NCBI GenBank assembly: GCA_903632075.3
Contig: CAHIKZ030003474.1
Coordinates: forward strand, 166,001-230,000
Direction: 5' to 3'
DNA: 64,000 nucleotides
Origin: Acanthosepion pharaonis
Taxonomy: Eukaryota > Mollusca > Cephalopoda > Sepiida > Sepiidae
Shown: positions 43,716 through 55,355 of the stretch, piece by piece
Position numbering within the stretch: the first letter of the stretch is position 1
Layout: each line of letters opens with the position of its first letter
Made by a program: the position numbers and the translations under genes
The notes under the pieces: generated by a model
Told to the model about the DNA's origin: nothing
What the model saw: only the letters and a program-made list of their open reading frames with translations
Databases searched by the model: none

Positions 43716-44739
43716 ATATACTCTTTCCTTTTATTAACACCTCAAATGTATTGAAGAGATATAGAATAGAAGATTGTTCCTTTTTTAATACGCTGTTAAG
43801 AGTCGCCAGTAATCAAGGGAAATAAACATGTTAGATTCAGTACGGTGGCTTATTATATCAGCAAAGATTTTGCTCCTTCGAGGACAGGTTCACATTTATT
43901 ACATGCAGCCACGAATAGACGTCTGCTGTGATTGGAACTGTCAAGCTGGTATATCAAGAAAAAAAAGTAATTCCTTTGGGGCTATAGCGGCTGAACACGC
44001 CGTTGTGAGCCAGGGAGAAGGATTGAGGTTCCACCTGGTATTTTCGGGAAGGGACAAAATAAATCAAAGTCGGTTTTTGGCCTAAGAAGAAACCACACTG
44101 GCAGAATTTTATTTTCATTTTGCGAAGCTCTACTCAAATAGGAGGTTTGTGCTTTAAAAAGTTTTTCTTTATTTTCATCGGCCTTAAGTTTTTGCCATCA
44201 GTCTATATACTGAAAATGTGTCGCACATTCTACCAATCTGCTCTTGAAACATTGACTTACTGTTGTGTAGGAAACCTACCACCCCTCTTGAAGATGAACT
44301 TGTCTACAAACAAAGACTTTAAATAATGGCATGTCAAAAGAGAGATATAGAGAGAAGTTCTTAGCTGAGCTAGTTATAGACTACTCAGGCGATTTCTGTA
44401 CCTATTACCAACCTATTAAAACCCTTTTTATTGTTACGTGTTATTTGGCATTTGTCTCTACTAACCCCAAATCAACATCATAACACTTACATAATAAAAT
44501 TGAGCATAGCATGTAACGATACCAAAACGAAAATGCTATATTTTAGTAATTCTAGAGAACCGTTTTTGCCTTCCATCGTCATAACTGGTGCTAAACTCCA
44601 AGAGCACAACACAATTGGGCCTTTTTGGTCTCAGGTTTTCTACTGAAAGAAATAGAAATTGAATGAATATGCTGAATAAATTACTACACCTGCTGTAAGG
44701 CAGTTTGGTTCACTTTTTCGTGCCAGACCATTCTTTCTC

Positions 44740-45330
44740 GCCATAATCCATCTTAAACGTTTATTTATCTACCATTCGTCTGTGCATTGAATATTTCTGC
44801 TATATCTGGTCTGGTGCTCCTACTATATATCTCGAGATCCACGATGAAATCCGAAGAAGGGTCTGTAATATTATCGATCCTGACCTGGCATCTCGACTTT
44901 AGTCACTTTCTGACCGCCGTCACATTACTTGTGTCCTTTATAAAGATATTTTCAGTGCAATTGTTCTAATGAGCTTTCCTCCTTGGTACTCCAGCCGCAT
45001 GATTTTAATCATACTACTAGATTGGCAGTTAGGTCTTCTTGTTTTCTTTTCTGTTGAACTACGTTGATGTCACACTGAGATATATTCTAATAGTGTATTT
45101 TATTCGCACTTCTCACTTGTGGAACGCTCTTCAGGTTTCTTGCTTCCCTGTCACCTACAATTTTCAAAAATGTAAATGAAACGCTAATCCCCATCGTATA
45201 TCTTCCTGAACCCGTTCTTTTATTGTCTATTCTATCTACTAACGTTTTCACATTTTCTTTCATTCTCAGTAACCCCTTGGGGCTTAGGGGTGTTGTCGCC
45301 TTACTTTGGGTGAAAAGATTAAAAAGACAC
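44740..45330 (+). pseudogene. CR1/Jockey-type LINE, RT C-terminus and 3' UTR
   Basis: Frames read IRLCIEYFCYIWSGAPTIYL, EIRRRVCNIIDPDLASRL and HLWNAL-like residues near 45118, followed by the 3' UTR with AACCCCTTGGGGCTTAGGGG. It is the longest copy of this family here, reaching the region upstream of the RLWNSLP motif, but has frameshifts. Confidence 0.65.
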
Positions 45331-45439
45331 GTGTTATTACTGATTTACACACACCAGAGTAAAAAACAGAATCGATGTACAGTTAAACTGGCATTCTGTT
45401 TTCCCCCTCTAGATATATTTGATTGCCGTGCTGGGTATG

Positions 45440-45895
45440 ATAATATACTACACCCGCGTCCTGGGTAAGACGATGAACTATGTCTAACAACAAGGCCTCT
45501 GATCAGGATGTACTGATGAGCCTGGAACCACGTCTTAATTGCTGGTGTTCTTATGTCCACCCTGAGCCGGGTTGGTAGCACCTGTTAGAGTCCCAGCTAT
45601 GGGCAAAAGGTAACCCCCCCAAACTAGTGTTAAAACAATATGAAAATGTAAAGTTAGGTTATAATACCAGAAATACTTTGTAAAAAAAATGATTACCAGC
45701 AATTCATTATTGCCAGCAATATATTTTTGATAACAAAAAGATATTACCAACTCTACATTTTTGGAAAAAAATATTACCAGAAATACATTTTTGAAGAAAA
45801 AATATTCCCATCAATAAAAATGTTGTCGACATTAAATAACACACTGAGGTTGATATACCGTAAAACAAAATAAACCGAACCAAACTATATATTAT
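45440..45895 (+). mobile_element. Dispersed repeat/SINE family 4, copy 3
   Basis: CCGCGTCCTGGGTAAGACGA, GGAACCACGTCTTAATTGCT and AGTCCCAGCTATGGGCAAA, then ATTACCAGCAAT repeats and AACCGAACCAAAC. Confidence 0.65.
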
Positions 45896-46239
45896 TGGAG
45901 ACTTTTTTTATATCAACGGAACAGTGGCCAAGATCAATGTTGCTTAACTTTCTTTCTTGCATGAAAAACGATAAGCCGTGAATCCTAAGAATGATTAACT
46001 GCAATTGAGGGAAAGCCTTGTTAATCTTTTTTCCTTTTTCTACGTCGAACGGGCAATCTTCTCTAACGGACGTCCATTAAATTAGCAAAAGAAGCCAAAG
46101 AGAATAAACAGGCGGCTATCTTTATTTAGCCGAAATGCAAACAAATTCGGTCGAAGAGCAAACAGACGATAACAGAAACTTGGCTTTTTGCGGCGATTAC
46201 ACGTGCTTATACAAAAATGGTTGTCGAAAGAGGCGTAGA

Positions 46240-46850
46240 GAGAGGGTGGCCGCATAAGAGAAAGAGAGAAAGAAAAGAGGAACATTGCAAGAAAGAGGGC
46301 GAGTCAGAGAGAAAGAGTGTAAAGTAAGAAGAGTGATAGTAAGAGTAGTGTAATAAAAAGAGAGTTGTAGAAAATGGAATTAGATTTACTGAGATACAGA
46401 GTAAAAGAGAACGATAACCAGAGTGTAATAAAGGGATAAATAAGACGTAGGAAAATACAAAGTAAGAAAGAGAGAGTGGGAGAAATAAAGATAGAGTGGG
46501 AGACTGGATGAGTGAGAGAAAAGTGCAACTGAGAAAGAGAGGAAAAGAGAGTGAAACAGGGAAAAAGAAAGAGTGAGTGAGAAAGCAAAAGAGCTGATAA
46601 TATATACTCTCAAAAAAAAGAGTGTGAGAGAGGCTAAATGATTATATGACGAGAAAAAAGAAAGTAATGTAAACGCGATAAAGAGATTGAATAAGAAGTG
46701 AGAGCGTAAAGAATGAAAGAAGAAATAAAAGAAGGTAAAATAGAAAAAGGGTGACAGAGCATCTGACAGACGGTGTGAGAAGAAAGACCGGCAGACAGAG
46801 TGACCTGCCAATCGTCAATAGGATTACTCAACTAACTCATCTGAAAGAGG
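46240..46850. repeat. Polypurine-rich tract
   Basis: About 600 bp in which the plus strand is overwhelmingly A and G (GAGAAAGAGAG-type words) without a fixed unit. The minus-strand ORFs here are leucine/serine/phenylalanine runs produced by the pyrimidine bias and are not genes. Confidence 0.8.
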
Positions 46851-47542
46851 GCGTTGATCAACACGGCCGTGGTTCTACTTATATAAATGGCCTATAAAAA
46901 AATCAGGTTTTTGCGGAAGAATTGTAAATAGTTCGCTTATTTTCTAGCTGAGTCCCAGACAAATGGCCAATCGCATAAATCGAACAATTTTAATGTTCCC
47001 AACGTGTGAAATCGGGCAAGAATCTGGCCCATTGACGCTAAAAGAACGTCCGCCACCGACCGTTTCTTTTCTTTATAGTTTTTACTCTAATAATTAAGCA
47101 GTCACGACTGTCTGGCAAAACAGTTTAAGTTCTTTATCTCAGATTAGTTAGAGATTGTGCCGATGTTATTTTATTTATTTTTTTTTATTAAAAAAAAAAA
47201 CAATTCTTGCAAATTCGCCAAATAGCTTGACCAAAGAAAAATAAATGTTCAATTCAAGAAAATATATTTCATGTGTTGTATTTTTCTCTTATTCTTATTG
47301 ACCACACAATACAAGATTCTAGAGGCTCTCAAAGGGTTTGAGGGTTATTGATTGAGATTGGTGTAAGGGCCCGAAGAAGAAGTGCACATTTTGAGGATAG
47401 TTCGAATCGATATCGCAGTGATCGAAAAAGTATCATCTTAGGAGTCTGTTTTAAAAAGCGACAGTTCAGATGTTCAAGTGGAACAGCTCCTTTATCAAAA
47501 GAACATTTTGGATAGGGGGACGATTAAACCAAGGAATATAAA

Positions 47543-47577
<35 letters not shown>
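47543..47577. repeat. (TA)n microsatellite
   Basis: Pure TA run directly before the hammerhead palindrome. Confidence 0.95.
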
Positions 47578-47580
<3 letters not shown>

Positions 47581-47700
47581 GAATATAGAAGTCAACACTT
47601 AGAGGCAACAGTCTGTTTCATGCTATATGTAATCATCAGGCCTGACGATTGCATCTAGCATGAAACAGACTGTCGCCTCTAAGTGTTGAATTCTATGTTC
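47581..47700. ncRNA. 120-bp palindrome of two hammerhead-like motifs, head to head
   Basis: 47581-47640 and 47641-47700 are inverted repeats with no spacer and 6 mismatches in 60. The plus-strand motif (47638-47678): stem I AGGC/GCCT, CTGACGA, stem II TGC/GCA with a T-T closing pair, GAAA, stem III ACA-GAC-TGT, cleavage triplet GTC. The minus-strand arm has the canonical core CTGATGA but a weaker stem II. Confidence 0.6.
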
Positions 47701-47780
47701 ACTTTTATATTTACACACGCTCTATCTCTGATATTTACCACTTTATCCCATAAATATAGCACATCTTAAGATAATATTTC

Positions 47781-47783
<3 letters not shown>

Positions 47784-47828
<45 letters not shown>
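47784..47828. repeat. (TA)n microsatellite
   Basis: TA run after the palindrome family body; further runs are at 47940-47992 (preceded by CACACA). Confidence 0.95.
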
Positions 47829-47831
<3 letters not shown>

Positions 47832-47926
47832 AACTTTTGTCTTACTAATAGCCTTAGGGCTATTGGGAGGCTAGAATCAGGGTTGTAGATTGTAGTAAGC
47901 CAATAAATTTATAAATAATAATAATA

Positions 47927-47995
<69 letters not shown>

Positions 47996-48148
47996 TATTT
48001 TGTAGCAATCCTTCTTTAATGCATATTTCATTGAATAAGACAGACAAGGTGCTTTGATTTAGTTTTTATACAATTTCTCGTGTGATCTAATAATATTTTT
48101 TCTTTTCAGATGATAAATTATATAAAAACTGTCCTAATGTTCTTTTTT

Positions 48149-48187
48149 CCGAGCGCTTTCGGCTATACATTCAGCCATTTTCAAGGT
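48149..48187 (-). ncRNA. Variant hammerhead (T3/A8 type)
   Basis: Minus strand: CC-TTGAAAA-T-GGCT-GAATGTAT-AGCC-GAAA-GCGCT-C-GG. Stem II 4 bp, stem III AG-CG-CT, C17. Core has T3 and A8 and one base before stem II, as in the Penelope ends. Confidence 0.45.
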
Positions 48188-48489
48188 TAGAATATATTCA
48201 CTATTAACAAGAAATAGTTTGTTGCATGTATGTATTTATATAATGTTTTCATTTTCAAAACACGGTCAAGATATTATGTCCATGTTCATCATTAATATTA
48301 TTGAGTATGGTTTTCTTTTTTGTTTTTATTAATAAGGCTTCCATTATTGTTAGCCTTTATTTGCATGTAGATGATGCTATTATATTTGTGCTGTCAACAA
48401 GTATGTTACGAATAGGTAAACGAAATCTAATTGAGCTATGGTCAGAAAGGAGTAGAGTGAGTCTTCGTGTCAAACATGTTGTAGTGTGG

Positions 48490-48491
<2 letters not shown>

Positions 48492-48549
<58 letters not shown>
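48492..48549. repeat. (TA)n microsatellite
   Basis: Pure TA run abutting the fold-back at 48548. Confidence 0.95.
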
Positions 48550-48551
<2 letters not shown>

Positions 48552-48825
48552 GACATTTTTTGTTTAAACATTCTTTTTTTTATAGATACAAATATTTAAG
48601 TAAATGCTTTTGTTTATAATAAACATTATTAATAACATTTACTCGCCTGAATGTCTGCGAAATTTTCATAGAAAATTTATATGAAAATTTCTCGGACATT
48701 CAGGCCGGTAAATGTTATTAATACTGTTTATTATAAACAGGCCATTTACTTAAATATTTGTATCTATAGAAAGAATGTATATACATAAAAATATCTTAAA
48801 ATAATTGTCGGACTTTGTCCATTTC
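48548..48825. mobile_element. Fold-back palindrome without tRNA core
   Basis: Two arms of about 125 bp (AAGACATTTTTTGTTTAAAC to CGAAATTTTCATAGAAAATT, then its mirror) meet near 48679. The right side continues into AATTGTCGGACTTTGTCCAT. The tRNA-like module has been lost, leaving arm-to-arm fusion. Confidence 0.75.
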
Positions 48826-48860
<35 letters not shown>

Positions 48861-49149
48861 AAAAAATTATAATTTTTCCCACATTGCTCATGCATAAAAA
48901 AGAAAAAACCAATACTAAGTGTTATTGAGAGAGATATTAAATTAAACTCTCTCTAAACTCTACCATGTCTCTCTAACTACTCCTTATTACACTCTCTGTT
49001 AAATTACAAAACTTACACTACCCATCAATTTTCATTTCATGTTTCATTTCATTTTTTGGGAAGTGCTATCTGATGATCCGGCATCCTTTAAAAGGGCTCT
49101 GGTGAAATAAATTATGACAATGGAACCTTAAATTGGTCTGTTTTTTTTA

Positions 49150-49200
<51 letters not shown>
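49150..49200. repeat. (TA)n microsatellite
   Basis: Pure TA run. Confidence 0.95.
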
Positions 49201-49201
<1 letters not shown>

Positions 49202-49333
49202 GGGTGAAAAGTGTATATAAATATATATATGTATAGTTATTTATATATTATATGCGCGGTACTTATTAGAAAGCGCTCAATATCAGAGATCGAGCTAACA
49301 TATTTGGTTGGATTAATTAATTAATCAGTTTGT

Positions 49334-49365
49334 CTGACGATCCTTAAAGCGTGAAACCCAGGGTC
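49334..49365 (+). ncRNA. Hammerhead-like motif
   Basis: CTGACGA, TCCTTAAAGCGT (poor stem II), GAAA, stem III ACC-CAG-GGT, cleavage triplet GTC. Upstream (49240-49290) is the family body, here inverted (GCGCTCAATATCAGAGAT). Confidence 0.4.
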
Positions 49366-49373
49366 AAACATCT

Positions 49374-49570
<197 letters not shown>

Positions 49571-49596
49571 GAAACATAGGATATCTGTCTCTGTTT

Positions 49597-49776
49597 CTGA
49601 GATGTATTGTAACTATTTACACTATTTATATTGTTTGGACTGTTGTTCTCACCTTTACTGTCATATTCACGATGATTCGGCCCTTGTACATGCCGATCTT
49701 TTTCAGGTGATATCCACTGGAATATCGAACTGAACGCTTTATTTCGTCCACCAAAGTTTGACTGATCTAGTTCCAT
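49597..49776 (-). CDS. Short conserved ORF in a dispersed repeat, copy 3 (diverged)
   Basis: Minus strand: MELDQSNFGGRNKAFSSIF, SPEKDRHVQGPNHRE, KGENNSPNNINSVN. Aligns without frameshift to the ORFs at 24717 and 11395, with perhaps 40 percent identity. The hammerhead position reads CTGAAAA here and is probably dead. Confidence 0.3.
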
Positions 49777-50899
49777 GTGTCATGCCTCTACTGACCATCT
49801 CAGATTTCGTTATCTCCCTTTAGTAAAGTTTTCTATCACCCAGACGTCCGAGCGCTTCGAGGTCTTCTCGGTGGCTTTCATTTAATCGCTGTACCTGGGA
49901 CCCTGATTTTTTCAACCCATATTAATATCATTCTGAAGTAACATGAAATAAGCACGAAAATCTCTCTATGTTGCAATTACAGATTCACCAGTCTTAAAAA
50001 CGTTTCAACAGCAAAGGCACGGTGTGCAGCAGTCCAAGCTCCGATGGTAGTCGACTGTATCGGGAAAGAAATGGTAAGTCGGTAAGGAGGTGAAGATACC
50101 ATTGTCATTTGCCTAAGTTCTCTAGCACCACAGAGATGACTGTTTAAAATATGGGAGGTATTTCTGCCAAACGCTGTATTTAGACACGTTTCTTAGGTAA
50201 GTTATTTAGTATGTCATATGTTTTATATATATATCAAATTCTCCGAGCCGCTATCCTTAGTATGGGTCCAATAAATTTAAACTCTCTTCGCGATACTAAA
50301 CATAAGCGTTCTTTTTCGCTTCCATTTTCGTTATAACTTTGTTGTTGCTCAAGTTAAGCCCATGATATTCTCATCTTCATTTTATAGGACCACGTTTCTT
50401 TTGCCTTAAGTCTTTTTCTTCATCTAGGAGATGATTGCCTAGTATTCATTGCCATAGAGGAGAACTTCATATCAATTCGTCACTCTGTTTTTAAAGACAT
50501 TTTCCTGTTTCTTAATACGTTGCTTAGCTTTTGGAAGGCATCTTTCGCTACTCCAGTGGACGTTCAGATTTCGATGTATCCTTCTTCGTTCTCTGTCAGT
50601 GAACTGGAATCTCTGTCACCTAACGAGGGGGAGGGGAATTACGAAAATGGGGACAAAAATAAACGGACAGATTGGTATACCTACACAAACGAAGTCAGTA
50701 AAAGGAATATACTAAAAGAAAAAAACAATCGTCTAATCTTTCCTATTATGGAAGGCTTACGGCGAAATCACATTGAAAAGGACATTGATGTAATTACGAG
50801 TTGTACATTACCGTTAAACTGGCCGGATCTGATAACAACGATGGATATGGCATCAACAAAACTCCTTGAAACATTGGAAGCGCCGTTATAATCAAAGAA

Positions 50900-51330
50900 A
50901 AGGGAGATGAACTATTATGCAATATCGGTTCACTTTTCTGGCTGTGAATGCTGGATAATCTCCTCACATCTCAAAAAACGCCTGTGGCAGGGAATATGTG
51001 GTTTAACTGAAGGAAGCTGAGATACAATGGATAGAACACGTGTGTAAATTTTAAGAAAAAATGCAATCAAATGGACACTTATACACAGAATCAGAAATAT
51101 AGGGTTGAAATATTTAGAGCATACCATGAAGAAAGAGGTTTTATTGAATTTGGGAAAATATTGAAAGAAGGGCAAAAGAAAATCAGCAAATAGCCTACCA
51201 AACGACCTTACGTGAAAGGGTTTAGTCGATATAGCAAATAAATAAAACTTAGTGATAACGAGGACAGGAAGTCATGGAGGATCATGATCGTTCACCTTCT
51301 GAACAGATACGTCACACGTAAGAAGAATGA
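50900..51330 (+). pseudogene. RTE-type LINE, RT C-terminus
   Basis: Frames read SGCECWIISSHLKKRLWQGI, IHRIRNIGLKYLEHTMKKE and DNEDRKSWRIMIVHLLNRY. The GxEyWTISxxLKKRL...RIRKRQLxFLGHIMRK...RRxWRAMI order is that of the family at 36.0 and 55.8 kb. Many stops. Confidence 0.65.
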
Positions 51331-52047
51331 AAGGAGAAACATTTTCGTACCTTTCTCAGTGGCATAATATGAAGTGAACGCGAGCAACTTAAACCGGAAT
51401 TCGAATTTTGTTGGCGTAAAGAAATTCATAGGCGATCAATGAAAGTTCGTTATCGAACGAATAAAGAACGGAATGATCTTTATAGAAATCGTGGGATATA
51501 TATTCATATTATTTATTCCTCTCTATCGGTCTTTCCTGCATTAGTTTCCTTGCTGTAAATGCTTGTTTCTTAAAAATAGCCTATCTCAGACTCTCCTCCC
51601 CCACTGAGCGGATCTGATAATGGAGGTGAATCTCTTTGAAATACTTAAAGCATTATGATATCCGAAATACGGAATCTCTTTAAATCTGCTGTAGTCATAT
51701 ATCCAGGCATGTATCTTAAAAGTTTAGACTCTACTGGTATGTTCAGGGCTACAGTAAGTTGGTGTGGTGACTGTTGCAATTAGGGTTTTTACAAGCTGAT
51801 GTTGGTAGCACTTTGTTTATCTGGTTTTGAATGTATATATTCTCCTAGACTGGTTGTTCGCTAAAGAGGATACTTGACGGAGAAGACGCAGATTCACGCC
51901 ATTCTAAAGACATTTTTTACGAAAGTGAATACGAATAAAATTCCACTTTCTACCCCGATTGCTTCCTGTGCTACCCCTAAAAAAATATGGAATTTCCGTT
52001 CCCGTCATCTCATATCCAGGTTATTATACAATCTCCTTGAAACCCAA

Positions 52048-52149
52048 GCATGTGACCATATCACGTTGAAACACCGATTCTCGTACGATTACCGATTACT
52101 TGTCAGTACCGAGATGAGGGACCATTTAGGAACACCAGCTGCTGCAAGT
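52048..52149 (+). pseudogene. 5S rRNA-derived sequence, copy 1
   Basis: GACCATATCACGTTGAAACA, TTCTCGTACGATTACCGA, then GTCAGTACC, GATGAGGGACC and AACACCAGCTGCTGCAAG follow 5S rRNA in order. About 18 nt covering box A (AGTTAAGCAACG) are deleted, so it is not a working 5S gene. Either a pseudogene or the head of a 5S-derived SINE. Confidence 0.75.
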
Positions 52150-52617
52150 TTGGATGGGCGCGTTGGGTAATGGCTAACATCTGTTATAGTTTTATATCCA
52201 GGCATGTATCTTAAAACTCTAGCGAATCTCTCCTGGATAGTACGGAGCTATATCCTTGCCACAGTAGGTGATTTCTGCTGTGGTTCCACTAGCAAATAGG
52301 TTTTTACACGGTGATGTTGCCAGCTCACGCTTATCTGTTTTTGAATTTATATTCTCCTAGACTGGTTGCTAGCCATGGCTAAATAGCTTTATGCATAAAG
52401 AGTGATTCATACCTTTCGAAAGCGAATACAACCACCTCGGCTGAAATTTGAAATCGACACGCAATAAGACTTTCCACGCTGATTGCCCCTGCGCTACCCG
52501 CACGTCGCTGATAGACAGCATAGAAAATTTCCTTGAAACTGCCATAGCATTGTGAAGTAGGAGATATCTTTAAAACTCTTGTCATCCCATGTTATTACAC
52601 AGGTCTCCATGAAACCC

Positions 52618-52720
52618 AGGCTTACGAAATACCGGTACTCGTACGATTACCTAAGTTAAGCAAGGCCAATCCGTGTCAGTACTGAGATGAGTGACAGTTT
52701 GAGATGTGAGAGTGCTGTAA
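52618..52720 (+). pseudogene. 5S rRNA-derived sequence, copy 2
   Basis: ACCGGTACTCGTACGATTAC, CTAAGTTAAGCAAGGCC (box A kept), GTCAGTACTGAGATGAGTGA and GAGTGCTGTAAT. The 5' quarter (GCCATACCACG) has decayed. Complements copy 1: each keeps what the other lost. Confidence 0.75.
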
Positions 52721-52994
52721 TGGCTAACGTCTTAGAATGAGAAATCGGGTTCATTACATTCCTTTACGCACAAAAACCATTGATTGGACTGAATCCACCT
52801 CTTTTCCCATCATCTGTGGGTTAAATAGTAGGACTTGCGTCTGAAAATCTTTATTATCTCCTGAAAATCGACAAAGGGATGATAAACTGTAAAAAACAAA
52901 TCAATCAATCAATTAAAACCCTATGAATTGTGGCATTTTGTTAGGCATCTTAATGTCAAAATTTATATTGGATTCCCTTTTTTATCGCAAACCA

Positions 52995-54735
52995 ACGGAC
53001 ATTTGGCCGAGAGACATTTCGACAAACGGACATTTCGACGAACGGACATTTGGCTGACGAGACATTTGGCGGAGAGTCATTTGGGCGAGAGACATTTGGC
53101 CGAGAGTCATTTAGCCGACGGACATTTGGCCGAACGGACTTTTGGCCAAATGGGCATTTGGCCGAGAGCATTTGGCCGACGGACATTGACGGACATTTGG
53201 CCGAACGGACTTTTGGCCTAACGGGCATTTGGCCGAGACATTTGGCCGACGGACACTTGGCTGACGGACATTTGGCCGAACGGACTTTTGGCCTAACGGG
53301 CATTGGCCGAAGACATTTGGCCGACGGACACTTGGCTGATAGCCATTTGGCCGACGGACTAATGGGCATTTGGCCCAGAGACATTTGGCCGACGGACACT
53401 TGGCTGACGGACATTTGGCCGAACGAACTTTTGGCCTAACGGGCATTTGGCCGAGAGACATTTGGCCGACGGACACTTGGCTGACGCACATTTGGCCGAA
53501 CGGACTTTTGGCTGACGAGACATTTGGCGGAGTGTCATTTGGGCGAGAGTCATTTGGCCGAGAGTCATTTAGCCGACGGACATTTGGCCGAACGGACTTT
53601 TGGCCTAATGGGCATTTGGCCGAGAGACATTTGGCCGATGGACACTTGGCTGACGGACATTTGGCCGAACGGACTTTTGGCCTAACGGGCATTTGGCCGA
53701 GAGACATTTGGCCGACGGAGACTTGGTTGACGGACATTTGGCCGAACGCACTTTTGGCCTAACGGGCATTTGGCCGAGAGACATTTGGCCGACAGACACT
53801 TGGCTGACGGACATTTGGCCGAACGGACTTTTGGCCAAATGGGCATTTGGCCGAAGACATTTGGCCGACGGACGCAGCTGACGGACATTTGGCCGAACGG
53901 ACTTTTGGCCTAACGGGCATTTGGCCGAGAGACATTTGGCCGACGGACACTTGGCTGACGGACATTTTGGCCGAACGGACTTTTGGCCCTAACGGGCATT
54001 GGCCGAGGACATTTGGCCGACGGACTTGGCTGATGGCCATTTGGCCGAACGGACTTTTTGCCTAATGGGCATTTGGCCCCGATTTTGGCCGACGGACACT
54101 TGGCTGACGGACATTTGGCCGAACGAACTTTTGGCCTAACCGAGAGACATTTGGCCGACGGACACTTGGCTGACGGACATTTGGCGGAAACGGACTTTTT
54201 GGCTGACGGACATTTGGCGGAGTGTCATTTTGGGCGGGACATTTGGCCGAGACGCCGACGGACATTTGGCCGAACTTGGGCATTTGACGGACATTTGGCT
54301 GACGGACATTTGGCCGAACGGACTTTTTGGCCTAACGGGCATTTGGCCGAGAGACATTTGGCCGACGACTTGGGACGGACATTTGAACGCACTTTTGACG
54401 GATATTTGGCCGAGAGACATTTGGCCGACAGACACTTGGCTGATGGACATTTGGCCGAGAGACATTTGGCCGACGGACACTTGGCTGACGGATATTTGGC
54501 CGAGAGACATTTGGCCGACGGACACTTGGCTGATGGACATTTGGCCGAGAGACATTTGGCCGACGGACATTTGGCCGACGGATATTTGGCTGACGGACGG
54601 ATTTGGCTGATGGACATTTGGCCGACGGACGGACTTGGCTGACGGATATTTGGCCGAGAGACATTTGGCCGACGGACACTTGGCTGATGGACATTTGGCC
54701 GAGAGACATTTGGCCGAACGGACATTTCACCGAAA
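52995..54735. repeat. 77-bp higher-order minisatellite
   Basis: The basic word is 14-16 bp, GGACATTTGGCCGAC. Five variants (GGACACTTGGCTGAC, GGACATTTGGCCGAAC, GGACTTTTGGCCTAAC, GGGCATTTGGCCGAGA, GACATTTGGCCGAC) form a 77-bp unit; the GGACACTTGG word recurs at 53394 and 53471, and variants of it at 53640, 53717 and 53794, each 77 bp apart. Many open frames in all directions (GHLAERTFG, SAKCPSAKC) are by-products and not proteins. Confidence 0.9.
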
Positions 54736-55264
54736 AAGTACAAATAAAAATAGTAGCAAGCAATACTTTAAACATGTTAATTATCAGTATTATAAGATAG
54801 AATAGGACTAATAATTACTACTGAATTTCAAGTGATTAAATTACTAAATTTAAATTTAAATTTAAAAGTTTTTTTATTTCAATATTTGTTTATTGAAATT
54901 AGTATTTTTGAAAATATTTGAGTGTATTTGGATAAAAAGTAGCACTTAATTGTGTAAATTCGTATTTAACAGTAAGATACAAGCTAGTTCATCCCTTTAA
55001 GATAATGATCATTAAGAGCGAAATTGAAAGATCTTTCATATCGTAAAATCTTAAGATTTTTGGTGTCGTAAAATGTGCTTTTTCTTAAAATACTTATCTT
55101 ACAGAAATATTTGAAATAAAATATAATATATACAAAATTGATTTTTAAAAAAAGCCTGTCAAAAAAAAAACGAAAAATAATAAATTAATATAGTAAATAA
55201 ATATATGTAGCACATTACGATAAAGAGTGTGATATACAATATAAGTACGCCACTACATTTTTTC

Positions 55265-55355
55265 GGCTAAATGTCCATTCGATTAAATGTCCGTTGGCTA
55301 AATGTCCGTCGGCCAAATGTCCGTTGGCCAAATGTCCGTTGGCCAAATGTCCGAG
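55265..55355. repeat. Inverted short array of the same minisatellite
   Basis: Six units of CCAAATGTCCGTTGG-type, the reverse complement of the long array, just inside the right terminal repeat. The innermost units are the most diverged (ATTCGATTAAATGTCC). Confidence 0.9.

Larger units (their letters stand above)
51697..52740. repeat. Two tandem copies of a composite 5S/SINE repeat unit
   Basis: TATCCAGGCATGTATCTTAA begins at about 51700 and again at 52197; both units then have TAGGTTTTTACA-like, GTGATGTTG and ATTCTCCTAGACTGGTTG blocks, a decayed tRNA-SINE family 3 head on the minus strand (best at 52400-52500) and a 5S-rRNA-like segment. Period about 500 bp. Confidence 0.65.

Noticed and set aside
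46304..46831. Leucine/serine/phenylalanine-rich frames that look like membrane proteins
   Set aside because: Caused by the pyrimidine-rich minus strand; no repeat-free core and no homolog I can recognise.
50520..50891. 123-codon frame as a host gene
   Set aside because: No domain, no recognisable family, low-complexity residues, no splice context; next to a LINE scrap.
52048..52720. Functional 5S rRNA genes
   Set aside because: Each copy has lost an essential part (box A in copy 1, the 5' quarter in copy 2).
53050..54800. Many overlapping open frames on both strands (GHLAERTFG or SAKCPSAKC repeats)
   Set aside because: They are produced by the minisatellite word, which lacks stops in several frames. 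Frames shift at each indel and no start, end or domain is consistent.
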